DNA of 64,000 nucleotides from contig WBMQ01000004.1 of the NCBI GenBank assembly GCA_016630905.1, forward strand, positions 1,426,001 to 1,490,000. The letters run 5' to 3'. The notes below the pieces were generated by a model. It did not search any database. It worked only from the letters and a program-made list of their open reading frames with translations, and was not told where the DNA came from. The DNA is from Capillidium heterosporum (lineage: Eukaryota > Entomophthoromycota > Entomophthoromycetes > Entomophthorales > Capillidiaceae). Below are positions 36,830 through 48,455 of the stretch, one piece after another (the stretch's first letter is position 1; every line of letters begins with the position of its first letter). Made by a program: the position numbers and the translations under genes.

Positions 36830-39800
36830 ATGGATATACGAAATTATTTTAATAAAATTGCTAAGAAGGCTCCTGAAAGTAATTATTTTAGATTAACAAT
36901 TATTTATGTTTGTAATTTAGAAAAGGAGAATGAGAAAATTGAAAAGTAATGAATGTTTTTGCAAGTATAGGAATTTATATTTATGTTATAGTGTTGAATC
37001 TAAAGAAGAAACCGCTAAAGATGAAAAGAAGTAGCGAATGATTTATAAGTATAGGAACTTACATTTATACTAGAGTCGAGCCTAAGAAAAATGAGCCTAG
37101 TAAAAGCTTAAAGTTGAACCCAAAGTAGATATTCTTTTTAAATTATTTTCATAACAATTTTTATAGAAGCCGGCTAGTAAACCAACACGTACAACTAAGA
37201 AGAAGCCTAAAGTTGAGGATGAAGATGATACCGAAACTTTAGAAAGAGATGAAGAGTATGTTGAAGAAAAGGCTGAAGAAGGTACAGACGTCAGCAACCA
37301 AATTTAAATCTAACTTATGAAATAGTGAAACCTACCACTAAAAATAACAACAAGGGCTCAGTAGCTGTTAAACCTAAAACAATTTCTGATTCCGTTGACA
37401 ATACTCCAGTGAAAAAGAAGTTCAAGTACGATTCATTTTAGAGATTAACACTAAATAATTAAATTAGCTATTTTGCACATAAGCAAGCCGCACCTTCAGC
37501 CTTAGGTTCAAAAGAGATACCTACAGGCAAACCAGGCTGTCTAAACGTATTGCTTTCTAAAGTTAAGCTAGTTGTACTTAAAAACTTCAATAGGGTTTGA
37601 CATTCGTACTTACCGGACAACTTAGTTCCATAACTCGAGAAGATACTGCCGACCTTGTCAAGCGTTGTGGAGGGTAATTTTAGCTAGTTGTTTATCATCT
37701 AATACAGTTTTTGTAGACGTGTTACCAGTGCCGTCAGCTCCAAAACCACTTACTTGATCGTTGGAGAAGAGCCTGGAGAGAGTAAGATTACCAAAGCAAA
37801 GAGCTTGAAAACCAAACTTTTGGATGAGGACCAATTCTTTGCACTGGTACGAAGTTTTGAAGACAAAGAAGAACTAGAAGCAGGTTAAAGCCAAGGAGAA
37901 GGTCGAGGAATTTAAATTTGAACAGAAAACTGAACCGCTCATACAGCAGATTAAAGATCTTAAATTGGATGCTAAAAAGGAAGAACCTATCGCTTCAACC
38001 AACAGTAAAAGGGAAGGGTTAGAGCGGGATGAAGTTTTTGGCAAAGAGACTGAGTAAGAATTAGATCCTCACTGTAGCTTCTAACTTTAATGTAACAGGC
38101 TTTGGGTTGACAAGTATAAGCCTAAAACTTTGAAAGAGCTATGTGGGAACAAGCAAGCGATTGAAGACATATGTACCTGGCTTAAAAACTGGTAAGTATT
38201 TAAGATTATTACTTTCATCACCAACGTTTAACATCTTGGATTCATTTCAGGAATGCTCAGGATCTTACCAAAACTCCTCGGGCTGTACTTATATCGGGGC
38301 CTCCTGGTATCGGAAAGACTTCGAGTGCCCATATCATCTTGAAAACTTACGGATACAACCCAATAGAGTTCAACGCCTCCGATACCCGTTCCAAAAAAGC
38401 TATTGAAGTATTTAAAATTATGTAGCTACGAACCTAATATATACTTTTTTGTAGCAACTAATGGGTGATCTTATCGACAATCGATCGATCACCGAATTCT
38501 TTAAGCCTTCCAAGAAGGAAACTGATCCCAGCGATGTATTTTTTATTTTTTAAATTAGGTATATTGATTTTAGTATATAAAGAAACTCCCCCCTGCCCTA
38601 ATTTTGGATGAGATCGATGGAATGTCGGGTGGTGATCGAGGTGGTGTTGCCGAAGTCATCAAATACATCAAGAAAACAAAGGTATCTTCCTTTCAATCAA
38701 CTTTTAGTTAACTTGAACTTCGTTGGTAGATCCCCATCATATGCATCTGTAACGATCGGATGTCACCCAAAGTCAAATCATTGACTAACCACTGTAAGGA
38801 TATAAGATTCAGAAGGTATGGTTTACTTTTTATAATCCAGCTTTTTATTAACCATATAACTATAGGCCTACAACTGCTAGTGTTAGAGATCGTATCACTC
38901 AGATAGCTTCTAGGTAGGGTTTTTATATAGTCGACTGAAAGAAACTAATATTTATTTCCATATATAGAGAGGGACTTACCATTACAAATGCGAACACCAT
39001 CGAGAAGCTTGTGCAGACTACGCAGGGTGATATTCGACAGATTATCAACTTGCTGTCATCTTGGCGCCTTAGCCATACTACTATGGACTATGACCAAGGA
39101 AAAGATTTGTAGCTATTTAGTTAATATTTTGGCTAATGGAATTATCTTTTCAATAGCTCTAAGGACTGTGAAAAGAATACAATACTGAACCCGTTCGACA
39201 TCTGCTCCAAGTATCTTAGTGGAGTCCAATATGCGAACCATACCTTGGCCGACCGATTAGACTTTTACTTCCACGATTATTCTTTAGCTCCACTTATGGT
39301 TCAAGTATGCATTTAAAAGTTTTCAATAATCTGATGCTTTTCGAAATTAGGAAAATTATCTACAAACCCAGCCTCAAGCTGCCAATTCATTTGGGTATGG
39401 TGATGCTAAAGCGACCAAGACTTTGGAGCTACTGTCGAAAGCAGCCGACAACATCGCCTTTGGGGACATTGTTGGCACTTCAATTATCAGGTAGTTTTTT
39501 GAATTTGCTTTTAAATATTAACTTGCCTTTATTTTTTAGAGATGGAAATTGGGGACTTATGCCAGTTCATGCTGCCTTTTCCTGCGCTATCCCCTCCCAG
39601 ATTATACATGGAGCTTCATCTGGTATGTATAACTTTCCAAGGTAAACACATTTCTTTATAAATATGAAATAATGCTTATTTTTGTGATAGTTGGTTAGGC
39701 AATAACTCCAAAGCCAACAAGAATTCAAGGTTGTTGCGTGAGACCCATCTCCACGTTCGGTCCAAAATCTCGGGAGACAAGAACGCTTTACGTCAAGCCT

Positions 39801-40369
39801 ACATCCCCTTTATGTTCGATAAGCTTATAGCCCCCTTGGCTAAGAGTGGGCAGGTAAACAGCAGTTTCGGCTTTAATTGATACTTACTTGTGTAAAAATA
39901 GGAGGGCATTGATACCGTTATCGACTTTATGGATGAATACTACATGGATTTGGAAGATCGGAATACGATTTTGGATTTGGTCCTAGGTGGTAAGATGGGA
40001 GAGGAGTTGATCAAGTCGATACCCACCAACGTCAAAACCGCTTTTACTCGGAAGTAAGCTTACTGTTTCACTATTGTATCTTAACTTTATATCTTATTAT
40101 CTAGGTATAACAAGGGTACCCATCCTACCATAGTTACCACTAGTTTGACAGCCACCAAATCCAAAGCAGGAGCTGGAGGTAGTGGCGAAGTCCCTGATTT
40201 GGAGGATGTTGTGCTGGAGGATGCTCCCATTGATGCTGAGTTTGAGGAGGATGATAAAGACGACATTAAGGACGATAAATTCATATCAACCACCAAGAAG
40301 CAGCCGTCTAAACGTAAAGTGGCTGTTTCAACTGCCAAGCCAAAGAAACCTAGGGCTAAGAAGAGTTGA
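36830..40369 (+). CDS. RFC1: Replication factor C large subunit (RFC1)
   Basis: Large subunit of the clamp loader that places PCNA on primed DNA. About 23 short exons, roughly 835 residues. Order of parts: start [13 protein letters not shown]; Lys/Glu-rich linker; BRCT domain (37594-37846: GLTFVLTGQ, then [20 protein letters not shown]); linker; [17 protein letters not shown]; Walker [24 protein letters not shown]; Walker [28 protein letters not shown]; the RFC1 C-terminal domain ([43 protein letters not shown]); and a Lys/Arg/Pro-rich tail. Two uncertain spots: the exon end at 37124 does not keep frame with the exon from 37167 (one base seems missing in a poorly conserved linker), and 37847-37883 can be read as a 37-nt intron (preferred) or as coding followed by a one-base slip. 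Confidence 0.9.
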
Positions 40370-40744
40370 TGAATTTAGTTTGGGGTTCTGAAGTTGAATA
40401 AAATTTGCTGATTTTGATTCTAAATTTCTTTTAGATATAAGTATAGTTGTTGAATTGTTGTCTTTGTTGATTTCTCTTAGCATTTCTTTTAAATTTGACA
40501 ACTGTATAGGCGGCATATCATTCGCTTTGATGAAGTTTAAGTTCACTTCAGTCAAAGTACAGGCTTACTAAAATTCTACCCAAAAGAAAGTACTTAGAGG
40601 ATGAAGTGCCGACTGATGCTAAGGAATAGGTACTTTTACGACTTGGAAACTATCAAACCCAGCAAATTATACAATTAAAGAGACGTATATCGATACTATA
40701 AAACTAAAACAATTGAAAGCAAGCATTAATTAGATTTTAATCGA
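40370..40744. other. Spacer between convergent genes
   Basis: A+T-rich 3' flanks of RFC1 (plus) and the second GMC gene (minus). Nothing recognised. Confidence 0.5.
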
Positions 40745-42505
40745 TTATTGGCTAGTGATGACATCGGCAGCCTTCATAGCCATCATGTGAAGGTAGAGGA
40801 CGGGGAAGTATCCAGGGATCCTGGGGAAGGCAGAGGCATCGACGACACGCAAGTTGTTAACACCGCGGACTCTGAATTTGGAATCCAATACAGCCAACTT
40901 GTCATCATCCTTACCCATCTTGGCAGTGCAGGAGGCATGGTGGCCCCAGGCAATATCCTTGATGAACTTACGGATCTGATCGTCGGTTTGGATCTGTTCA
41001 CCGGGATAGATCTCCTTGTGGCTGGCGATGATAGTCTTCAAGAACTCACGCTGGTTCTTAACCTCTTGGATTAGGATGTTGAGGTCACCGTCACCGTCCG
41101 AGAAGGAGCGGAAGTTGATGTCGGGGACATCGAAGGGATCAGCTGACTGCAGGGAAACTTGACCATTGGTGTTGTTGGTATGAGCTTTGAGAATTAGGCG
41201 GGTGAAGGAGTCGAGGCGTTTGGGGATGTTCAAACTGTAGCCACGTTCGTAACCGTGGAAATCGGATACCAGGTTTAGTAGGAATACATCAGGTTCGTTG
41301 AGCTTGGAGCTGGACTTACTTAACTCGCCAGACAAACCACCGTTGGAAATGTAGGGTCCAGTCTTGTACTTCTGGTACTCTTGGTAGCAGGGGTCATCCT
41401 GGGTGGGAGTGAATTTACAGCCTTGTAGTAAAGTGAAGTTCTGAGGGTACCTTAAAACGTGAGGGATCTCGTAACGGTCCATCATGTTACGTCCTACACC
41501 GGGCAAGTCACTGATAACTGGGATGTTGAACTTGTTAAGCTGGGCGGCTTCGCCGATACCACTCAGCATGAGAATCTGAGGGGTGTTAAAAGCACCGCCG
41601 GAGATGATGACCTCACGCTTGGCCATGACTTTACCGGCAACAGCGTTCTGGCGGTTGGCATCGGTGGATAATGGACTGGCCTTGTACAAGTACTTGCCCT
41701 TCTTGAACTCGACACCTCTAGCAGTCTTGGAGCTGTCGATGATGACCTTGGTGACGAAGGTGTCGGTCCAGATATCCAAGGGGTACTGCTTGGAGGCATC
41801 CTTGATGTATTTGGGGAAGTTGGCACGAGTGTAGTCGTCTTTGTTGACGGCTTGGGGAATAAAGATCCTGCCTTCACGGTCCGCGTTCAAGGTGTTGCCG
41901 GTCTTCCCGTTAACGTCGATAAAGATATTACCGACAATAGAGCGGACCAAATCTACCAAGGGGAAGTCCAACTTCAATTGGCGTAGGAAGTTGATGTAGC
42001 TGGTCTGGTACCAACCACCGAAACCGTGGTCATCGGTCAGAATATCCAATTTGTACTGATTGTCCTCCATACGCTTGAAGTACTTGCGCATGCTAGGCTC
42101 GGCCCAAGTGCTGTCTCCAGTGATATCGGTCATCAGCTTGAAGTCCCTAGTGTTGGGGTAGACTGAGATCATGGCATTGTGGATGGAGCACCCGCCTAGA
42201 CCACCGACACGGGGGTAGAAGTAACGCTTGGAGTCGTTGTCGTAGTGCTTGACGTCAAAATCGAAGCTGATGTTCTTGTCCTCGGAAGCTTTGGCGTGGA
42301 AGACAGGGGTAGACATGATGTCCGAGTAGTAATCGGGTCCAGCTTCGACGATCAGAGTCTTGAAGCCCTTCTTGGCCAGTTCGACAGCTAAAGTTCCACC
42401 ACCGGTACCTCCACCTACTACAATGTAGTCGTACTCTACCGTCTGACCGGAAACAAAGTTTAAAGCTAAAAGGCCTAGCGTGGCTACCAAGTTGAAGTTC
42501 ACCAT
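40745..42505 (-). CDS. Secreted GMC-family FAD oxidoreductase, copy 2
   Basis: Intronless, 586 residues. Leader MVNFNLVATLGLLALNFVSG is a signal peptide, followed almost at once by the FAD-binding YDYIVVGGGTGGGTLAVELA and LIVEAGPD. Then FYPRVGGLGGCSIHNAMIS, the second GMC signature SGGAFNTPQILMLSGIGEA, and near the end WGHHASCTAKMGKD with VVDASAFPRIPGYFP. It keeps the first catalytic His and, like copy 1 (28429-30207), lacks a His or Asn at the second position, where Phe stands in GYFP. The two copies are similar along their whole length and clearly paralogous, but lie 10 kb apart on opposite strands with RFC1, a tRNA and other genes between, so this is not a simple tandem pair. Probably an extracellular alcohol, sugar or polyol oxidase; substrate unknown. 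Confidence 0.88.
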   Translation of the reverse strand: MVNFNLVATLGLLALNFVSGQTVEYDYIVVGGGTGGGTLAVELAKKGFKTLIVEAGPDYYSDIMSTPVFHAKASEDKNISFDFDVKHYDNDSKRYFYPRVGGLGGCSIHNAMISVYPNTRDFKLMTDITGDSTWAEPSMRKYFKRMEDNQYKLDILTDDHGFGGWYQTSYINFLRQLKLDFPLVDLVRSIVGNIFIDVNGKTGNTLNADREGRIFIPQAVNKDDYTRANFPKYIKDASKQYPLDIWTDTFVTKVIIDSSKTARGVEFKKGKYLYKASPLSTDANRQNAVAGKVMAKREVIISGGAFNTPQILMLSGIGEAAQLNKFNIPVISDLPGVGRNMMDRYEIPHVLRYPQNFTLLQGCKFTPTQDDPCYQEYQKYKTGPYISNGGLSGELSKSSSKLNEPDVFLLNLVSDFHGYERGYSLNIPKRLDSFTRLILKAHTNNTNGQVSLQSADPFDVPDINFRSFSDGDGDLNILIQEVKNQREFLKTIIASHKEIYPGEQIQTDDQIRKFIKDIAWGHHASCTAKMGKDDDKLAVLDSKFRVRGVNNLRVVDASAFPRIPGYFPVLYLHMMAMKAADVITSQ

Positions 42506-44775
42506 AGTTTTGAAAGCTAAGGTTGGAATTTTACGCCTGACCCCCTTATATACTGAAATCTACGTAGTCTTAATGTGGTATTTATTATAAATCGGTGCAA
42601 GTTATACCATCAGTGCTAACATGATATAAGTTAACTTGAATTTGGGGGAAATTTCCATCTAAATTGTTGGATAAGTTACCTTCCGATAGTATCCCCTAGT
42701 TTGTGGATTTGGAAATTTTAATCACAGGATTCCGCACTTTTCTTTGTAAGGCTATACATGACTTATGGGCTGGTGCTTCCAGTAAACTTCTGCTTGATCT
42801 TGTATGTCGTTAAATAGGCTTCAAGCTACTGCTTTGTTAGTTCTATGGAGTCGTATTGCGACCGATCTTAAACTAACTTTTCCAAGATATGTACTCTATT
42901 TTTGGATACAATTGCAACCCAAAAACCATTATCGTAAGATAAACCATATAAAGTATTGTTATAGCTTGCGATTTTTGGGGTGTTAAAGCGTACAAACTTT
43001 TTTAACCCCCAGATATAAGCTTTACCACAGAAGCTTATTTTCGTTATCATGGCTAGTATTTAGGATGGCATCTCATCGCATGCCTGTATCTTTACGGAGG
43101 TACAAATACTTTACAAAGTACATTACAGTTTCATAGAATAAAAAATATATATTTTACTCAAATACTGAGCTACTTTTCATATATCATTACCTACTTTGTT
43201 ACGCATATTTTAGGCTTGGACTAATGGAAGTTTATACATATTCGGTACATTCTTCAACTTCATCTTTGACCCTTTTGGATAGGTACCTTTGGGATCGCTA
43301 TTTATAAATGGAAATATATTTTACACTTCAAATATAATTATTTTTGTCAAATTTGATACATATAAAGCAAATCGGACTTCAAACCTAAAGAATATCAGTA
43401 TTGATTTATACATATAAAGAAGGCCATATGGGTTTAATTACCGATGTCTAAGCATTCTTATGTAATTTTGACAAGGTACGGCATGCGTGTAGTACCGACA
43501 TTTAATTGAGCAGGATGCCTTGGGATATCTTGATGCCGCATAGTGTATCTAAATTAAAAATTACAAAGTTGGTTGAATACATAGAAGAAAAGTAGGCTTT
43601 AGACTTGTAATCCTACAATACAAATATTAAACCAAAGTTTAATCTCCAGCGCCAAATGTATATCCAGTCAGGTTTTGAGTTATAAAGGTGATTTTCATAT
43701 AAAGAGACATCTGCTCTCGTATAAAAAATTTGTTTCTATTCAGCAATATCTTATTGTTAAATCTTAAGGAATTATGTGAAATAGGTTAAATTAAAATTTT
43801 GGATTATATTTTATCTAGCAAGTCAGCAATTTCAATATTTCACAAAAGTACCCTCCAAAAGTCATATCAACAAATGAAATGGGCTTATAAGAGCAGATAT
43901 CCATCGGTTTATTTGTCTATAAAAGCTATTCTAATTATAAACCAGCAAGATTTCTTTGTTTTCACAATAAGTTAGGAATAATTGGCAAGGATTCTTGTCA
44001 GGAATAGTCCCCGAAAAGTAAATCATCCGATACTTTGAATACTTGGCACAGTTGTTCTTTTAATTATGGCATGTTTTCAGAATTTGAGGTCTGCTTACTT
44101 TTTGTAATTCTAGATTGACTGACCTAAGTTCGAGCTTCTTTCAAGATTTAGTACATATCTTTGTGCGTTATAATGTATCTATTTCAGCATATAAATATGT
44201 GTAGGTTGTTAAAGGTAAGCCTGTATAAAACAAGCTAATGGGTATCTAAAAAAAGCAATAGCTTATTAGAAGTCACATTATGGAAGATATCGCTTGCTTC
44301 GTATATACTTTGTAAATATGTTGGATCTTTCGTTTATACTATTGTATTGCGCCTAAACTATATGTATAGAAAATAGGCCTAGCTTTAGCTTGATACATTT
44401 CTGTGGATTTTTCTAAATATAGAGAGCTTGAACAAAGTCAGATGATTTGGGACATGGCTAATCGGGACTTAGTTTAGAATCCTGCTGAGTTTGCAACTCT
44501 AGGTTTTAGGTCTCCAGATATCGCATCTTCCAATACCATGAAAGTATAGTTTATTGATCTACTTCTCACTTTCAAAGGGGCAAACAGTACCGATTACAAA
44601 TTGGAAAATACAACTCAGTGGCTCAGAGGAGCTTATGTACTAAAATATGCCCAGCTTTACCTTTCAAACTACTTGTTTACAATAAGGGATCGGACTACAA
44701 GGAGACAGCCATTCCAACTTGCACGAAAAAATTATTGTAGGGTGACAACCGACTGTATCTAAGGACTGAAGAATA
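42506..44775. other. Long upstream region between divergent genes (2.3 kb)
   Basis: The second-longest gap. It separates the GMC gene (minus) from the Zn2Cys6 regulator (plus). No RNA gene or supported reading frame was found; short frames at 42804-42986 (plus) and 42868-43050 (minus) overlap and look random. It may hold distal regulatory sequence for either gene. Confidence 0.45.
42545..42552 (-). promoter_or_regulatory. TATA box of the second GMC oxidoreductase gene
   Basis: On the minus strand TATATAAG lies 40 bp before the ATG at 42505, consistent with the placement in the paralog at 28380-28388. Confidence 0.6.
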
Positions 44776-46503
44776 ATGCATTCACGAGCTGAAGGTACTT
44801 ACGAAGGAAATCTATCGTTGTACAGATGCGACCGATGTGTAAGAAGCAACGTAAAATGTGATCGACAGTTACCCATCTGCTCCTACTGTAGCAACCGAAA
44901 CATTGAGTGCACCTTGAACCGAAAGTTGATGCGAAAGAGTCGGAAGATGAACCAGGTTAGCCAACTTATTTTCAAAGTCGACAACTTCATTCAAGTGAAT
45001 CATGGTACTTCAAACAACAACAACCCTTTAAAGCTTAAGAACTTAACACGAACAGCAGACGACAGAAACTTGACTAGAGCTTTTAAAACGTACAGTCCTA
45101 TAAATTCCAACAGCATACTTAATGAAAGTCTCCTCCTTATCCAAAAAAAACCAGCAAACAGCAACCTTTATGTCTTATTGAATTGCCCCGACTTCAGACA
45201 ACCAAATATCGGCTTGAACGTCTACCTATCAGCTGCCAAGAAGTTTAAATTGGAGTATAGGAAGAATATTACGCTACCCCTTTTGATAGACAGCAACTTG
45301 AATTTTGAATTTTTAGAGTGCAGCTTCGAGACACGGTTGTTGGAACTTTACTTTGAAAAGGTCAACCCATTTATCCCGCTATTTGATAAGATGACTTTCT
45401 TTGGTAAAAAGCGATCTTCATTTCTACTTTTAGCTATTCTCGCCCGTGGTTTCTATTTGACCCCACTGGAATCGCGCGACCCTCAGGTTAACCAGTACTT
45501 TCGAGCAAAGCTGCACCAATCCTTCCACGAACATAAGCTTAAGCCTAGTTTGGATACTGTCCAAGCAATGCTGGTTATGGCAAATGGGATAGAGATGGAC
45601 TGGGTCGAACCTATCAAGCCACAGCTTTGGAATATCTGCTATCGTATAATTTCACTCCTGGGCTTAAACTTCAATCTGACGAGCAAACGCAAGGTGCAAC
45701 TTGACAAGATTGACGAGGTGGAGAGGTGGCTGGTGTTAAGTGCCCTTCAGTTCCATACCATGCGGTTTAGTTGGGTTCTGCCCGAGTCAGGATATTACAA
45801 CCTACCCTTGACGTTGCCTAGGCACCTGAAGTTGGACAAATGGGCCTGCCACGATCGATTCAAAATGCTACTCCTAATCTCATACTACTTTATAGCCTCG
45901 TACCCAATATCATCCGAGCTGTTGTTTCTGAGGTATAAGGTTTTAAAGAAGGACATAGAGGTAAGTGAACTCCTACGAACCATCTCCTCCCTCCTTGTCC
46001 AACTTCAAAGCCGATGCATGAAATACTTCTTCCAGTTGAACCTGCTGAAGACCATGTCCAAGACCTTACATGATGAAGAGGTCCAGAACATCATCGACTT
46101 TCTAAACTTCAACTACTACCTAGTCATATTCCGAGCGCACTCCCTAGTTACCTTTTATCCCAACTTCAATCCCAAAAGCCCCAACTTCCATGCGACTTTG
46201 GACCAGTGTCTGGATGCCGGTCAGAAGGTAGTACACTTCAATACCAAGCTTAAATTGGCTTGCCCACCTGTAATCAACTTACCACCTCTCACCCAGGTTC
46301 TCATGCTGCTGCTGCGGTACCAGAAATATTTTGTGAACCAGGACGGACTAGTTATAGTGCTGGAGGAAAGCTTTGAACTTTTCGATTTTTTGATCAAGAA
46401 CAATACCAGCCCTAGGATTGCCAAGCTGAATTTGATAGTCGTCAACACCATCAAAGAGTTGTTCGATAATGAAGAGGGTTCTTTCCATAATAAGGTGGGT
46501 TAG
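44776..46503 (+). CDS. Zn2Cys6 (Gal4-type) transcription factor
   Basis: Intronless, 575 residues. The N-terminal zinc cluster at residues 18-46 has spacing C-x2-C-x6-C-x6-C-x2-C-x6-C (CDRCVRSNVKC then CSYCSNRNIEC), diagnostic of the fungus-specific binuclear cluster. It is followed by a basic linker (KLMRKSRKMNQ). The middle region (about 190-420) has the features of the fungal-specific transcription factor domain (LLELYFEKVNPFIPLFDK, then a long helical regulatory part). Such proteins bind CGG-type half-sites and often control metabolic or secreted enzyme genes. Target unknown; nearby secreted-enzyme genes, including the divergent GMC oxidoreductase, are candidates only by position. The start is the first Met before the cluster. 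Confidence 0.9.
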   Translation: MHSRAEGTYEGNLSLYRCDRCVRSNVKCDRQLPICSYCSNRNIECTLNRKLMRKSRKMNQVSQLIFKVDNFIQVNHGTSNNNNPLKLKNLTRTADDRNLTRAFKTYSPINSNSILNESLLLIQKKPANSNLYVLLNCPDFRQPNIGLNVYLSAAKKFKLEYRKNITLPLLIDSNLNFEFLECSFETRLLELYFEKVNPFIPLFDKMTFFGKKRSSFLLLAILARGFYLTPLESRDPQVNQYFRAKLHQSFHEHKLKPSLDTVQAMLVMANGIEMDWVEPIKPQLWNICYRIISLLGLNFNLTSKRKVQLDKIDEVERWLVLSALQFHTMRFSWVLPESGYYNLPLTLPRHLKLDKWACHDRFKMLLLISYYFIASYPISSELLFLRYKVLKKDIEVSELLRTISSLLVQLQSRCMKYFFQLNLLKTMSKTLHDEEVQNIIDFLNFNYYLVIFRAHSLVTFYPNFNPKSPNFHATLDQCLDAGQKVVHFNTKLKLACPPVINLPPLTQVLMLLLRYQKYFVNQDGLVIVLEESFELFDFLIKNNTSPRIAKLNLIVVNTIKELFDNEEGSFHNKVG

Positions 46504-46996
46504 CTTATTTTAGCTTACACGTTTACGAAATGTTGATCATCGAGTAAACTAGGGTAGGTCTATTTAGATGGACACTTTATATCATATTTATAATTATTTA
46601 CTTTAGAAATGTACTACTGGTCTATAGTATATTTAGATTGCATCAATTTGTATCCTAATAAATTTAGAATGGTATGTGATTATACCAAATATATGTGTAT
46701 GCCTTTACTGTATTGCTACTTCTTTACTATGCCATATTTTTGCATATATTCCTCTTTAAAGCTATATTTTTGACTGGATCTTCTTTAACCAGATAAAGAT
46801 ATTTCCGATCAATATACCTTTAATACCTAGTTTCAAAAGGACTTGTCCGAAACAGAGCTCAAGTCCAACTTGAAACTCCAGAGATATTCCAATAAATCAG
46901 ACTTTCCCAAGACAAGCATTTTCATTGGATCAATTCGATTCGAATTTCTCATCAAGCTAAATTCATTCCAACTTCCCATACTTTCATTGTTTCAAA
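46504..46996. other. Intergenic, no gene recognised
   Basis: 3' flank of the regulator gene and 5' region of SRP14. An open frame from 46843 overlaps the SRP14 first exon in another frame and is not called. Confidence 0.5.
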
Positions 46997-47479
46997 ATGG
47001 TCTTGTTAAAAATAGAAGAGGTATTATACACTTTCAACTCAGTCTAAGCATCGATTGTTATTAGTTTTTTGACCGGTTGGATTCTTTCATATCTCAATGT
47101 AAGACGGATGGCTCCCTATTCTACATAATGAAACGAGGTAATTATAGGAATTGAATAGCAGTAAACAGTTTTGTAAATAGTTGGTCAAGATGAACTACCC
47201 AAGCTAGCTAAGAGTATAAATTTGACGCTCGAGGACTCGGAGAAAACTTACTGTATCGTCCGTTTAACTTACAAGAAGAAGACCATATCCGCCATCGTAA
47301 GTTGTTTTTAAATTTTATAATAGTTTAAAAATTTAAAATTGTGTTGCATCTATTTTTAGCTGGATAGTGAAAATGCCGACCAATTTTTGACAGAGTACCA
47401 CAGCTTACTGAGAAAGAACATTTCCAATCTCAAGAAGAAAGTCAAGGTTAAGAAGGAGAAAGTTAAAGCTCAAGAGTAA
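46997..47479 (+). CDS. SRP14: Signal recognition particle subunit SRP14
   Basis: Four exons, 46997-47020, 47065-47137, 47181-47296 and 47360-47479, with introns of 44, 43 and 63 nt, give 110 residues, the normal size for the family. SRP14 binds the Alu domain of SRP RNA and takes part in elongation arrest during cotranslational targeting to the ER. Matching features are the start MVLLKIEEFFDRLDSFI, the segment CKTDGSLFYIMKR, a central TYCIVRLTYKKKTISAI, then FLTEYHSLLRKNI and a Lys-rich C-terminus (KKKVKVKKEKVKAQE). The first exon encodes only eight residues, so ORF-based annotation would miss the gene. Confidence 0.88.
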
Positions 47480-48455
47480 AGGCATCAATTGAAGCTAAAT
47501 TTTGAAAATGAAAATTATTTAAGATTCTATGAACATCCTCTATAGGTCTATTAAATGGTTTGCCTTTTTCTTTTGTGGTAGTAATAAGGTGAATATAAGT
47601 GAATTTCAACGTCAACGGACATTCGGATTGGCCTCAATCTTCATGTATCCTATATTTTTGTTTAGAATGAAGTATCTTCTATTTCAATAGCGAATTAGGG
47701 ATGTTTTGATGTTTTAAGCCTATTTTAGGACTAATATCTATATTCTATGGCTTGCATTACTATTCCTTGAAGTTTGGAATATAGCGATATGGCGAATGGT
47801 AAAACTTTTATATTTAGAATATACTATCATTAAACCTTTTGGATAATATAAGCTTAAATGTTACTTTTTCAAATAGCAAATATTGTGAAATATATTTATC
47901 TCTAATGTTTTCGAATATATGGATTTCTATTATATTTTGAGAGTTTTGTAAATATACACTCTAAATTATTTATATTCCTACCACAAATGGCTTTAAAGGT
48001 TGGATTTTTAAGTTGAGGGCAATGTGTAGTTGTGTATAGTTTTCAGTATCCCCAGTTAAAGTAGCTATAGTCATATAAATACAACAACTACTTGTATTGT
48101 TACTTTGAAATTGAAGGTACAGGTATGTTTTATTTTTTCAAATGGGTTTATAAAGTGAGATTTAAACTTTCTTATACAGTTGTTTTTTAGTCTTGATTTT
48201 TATTAGCATCAGTTTTATATTTATACTTAATCTAGAAAATGCTTCAGATGATCTATTATTATGTTATATTGTAAAACTAAAATACAACCAAAGCATCAAG
48301 TTGCTATAGACATTCTAAAAAGTAAAGTTAAAGCTAAACAGAGGCCTAGCCAATAATTTGAAATATAGCTGCAAAAAGATAGCCTACATTGTACAGAACT
48401 TGCTAATAACTAATACTATTCCTAACATTAACAGTTCTTCAACTAAGCCCAACAT
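47480..48455. other. Spacer between convergent genes
   Basis: Long A+T-rich region between the 3' ends of SRP14 and the PTPA gene. Nothing recognised. Confidence 0.5.
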
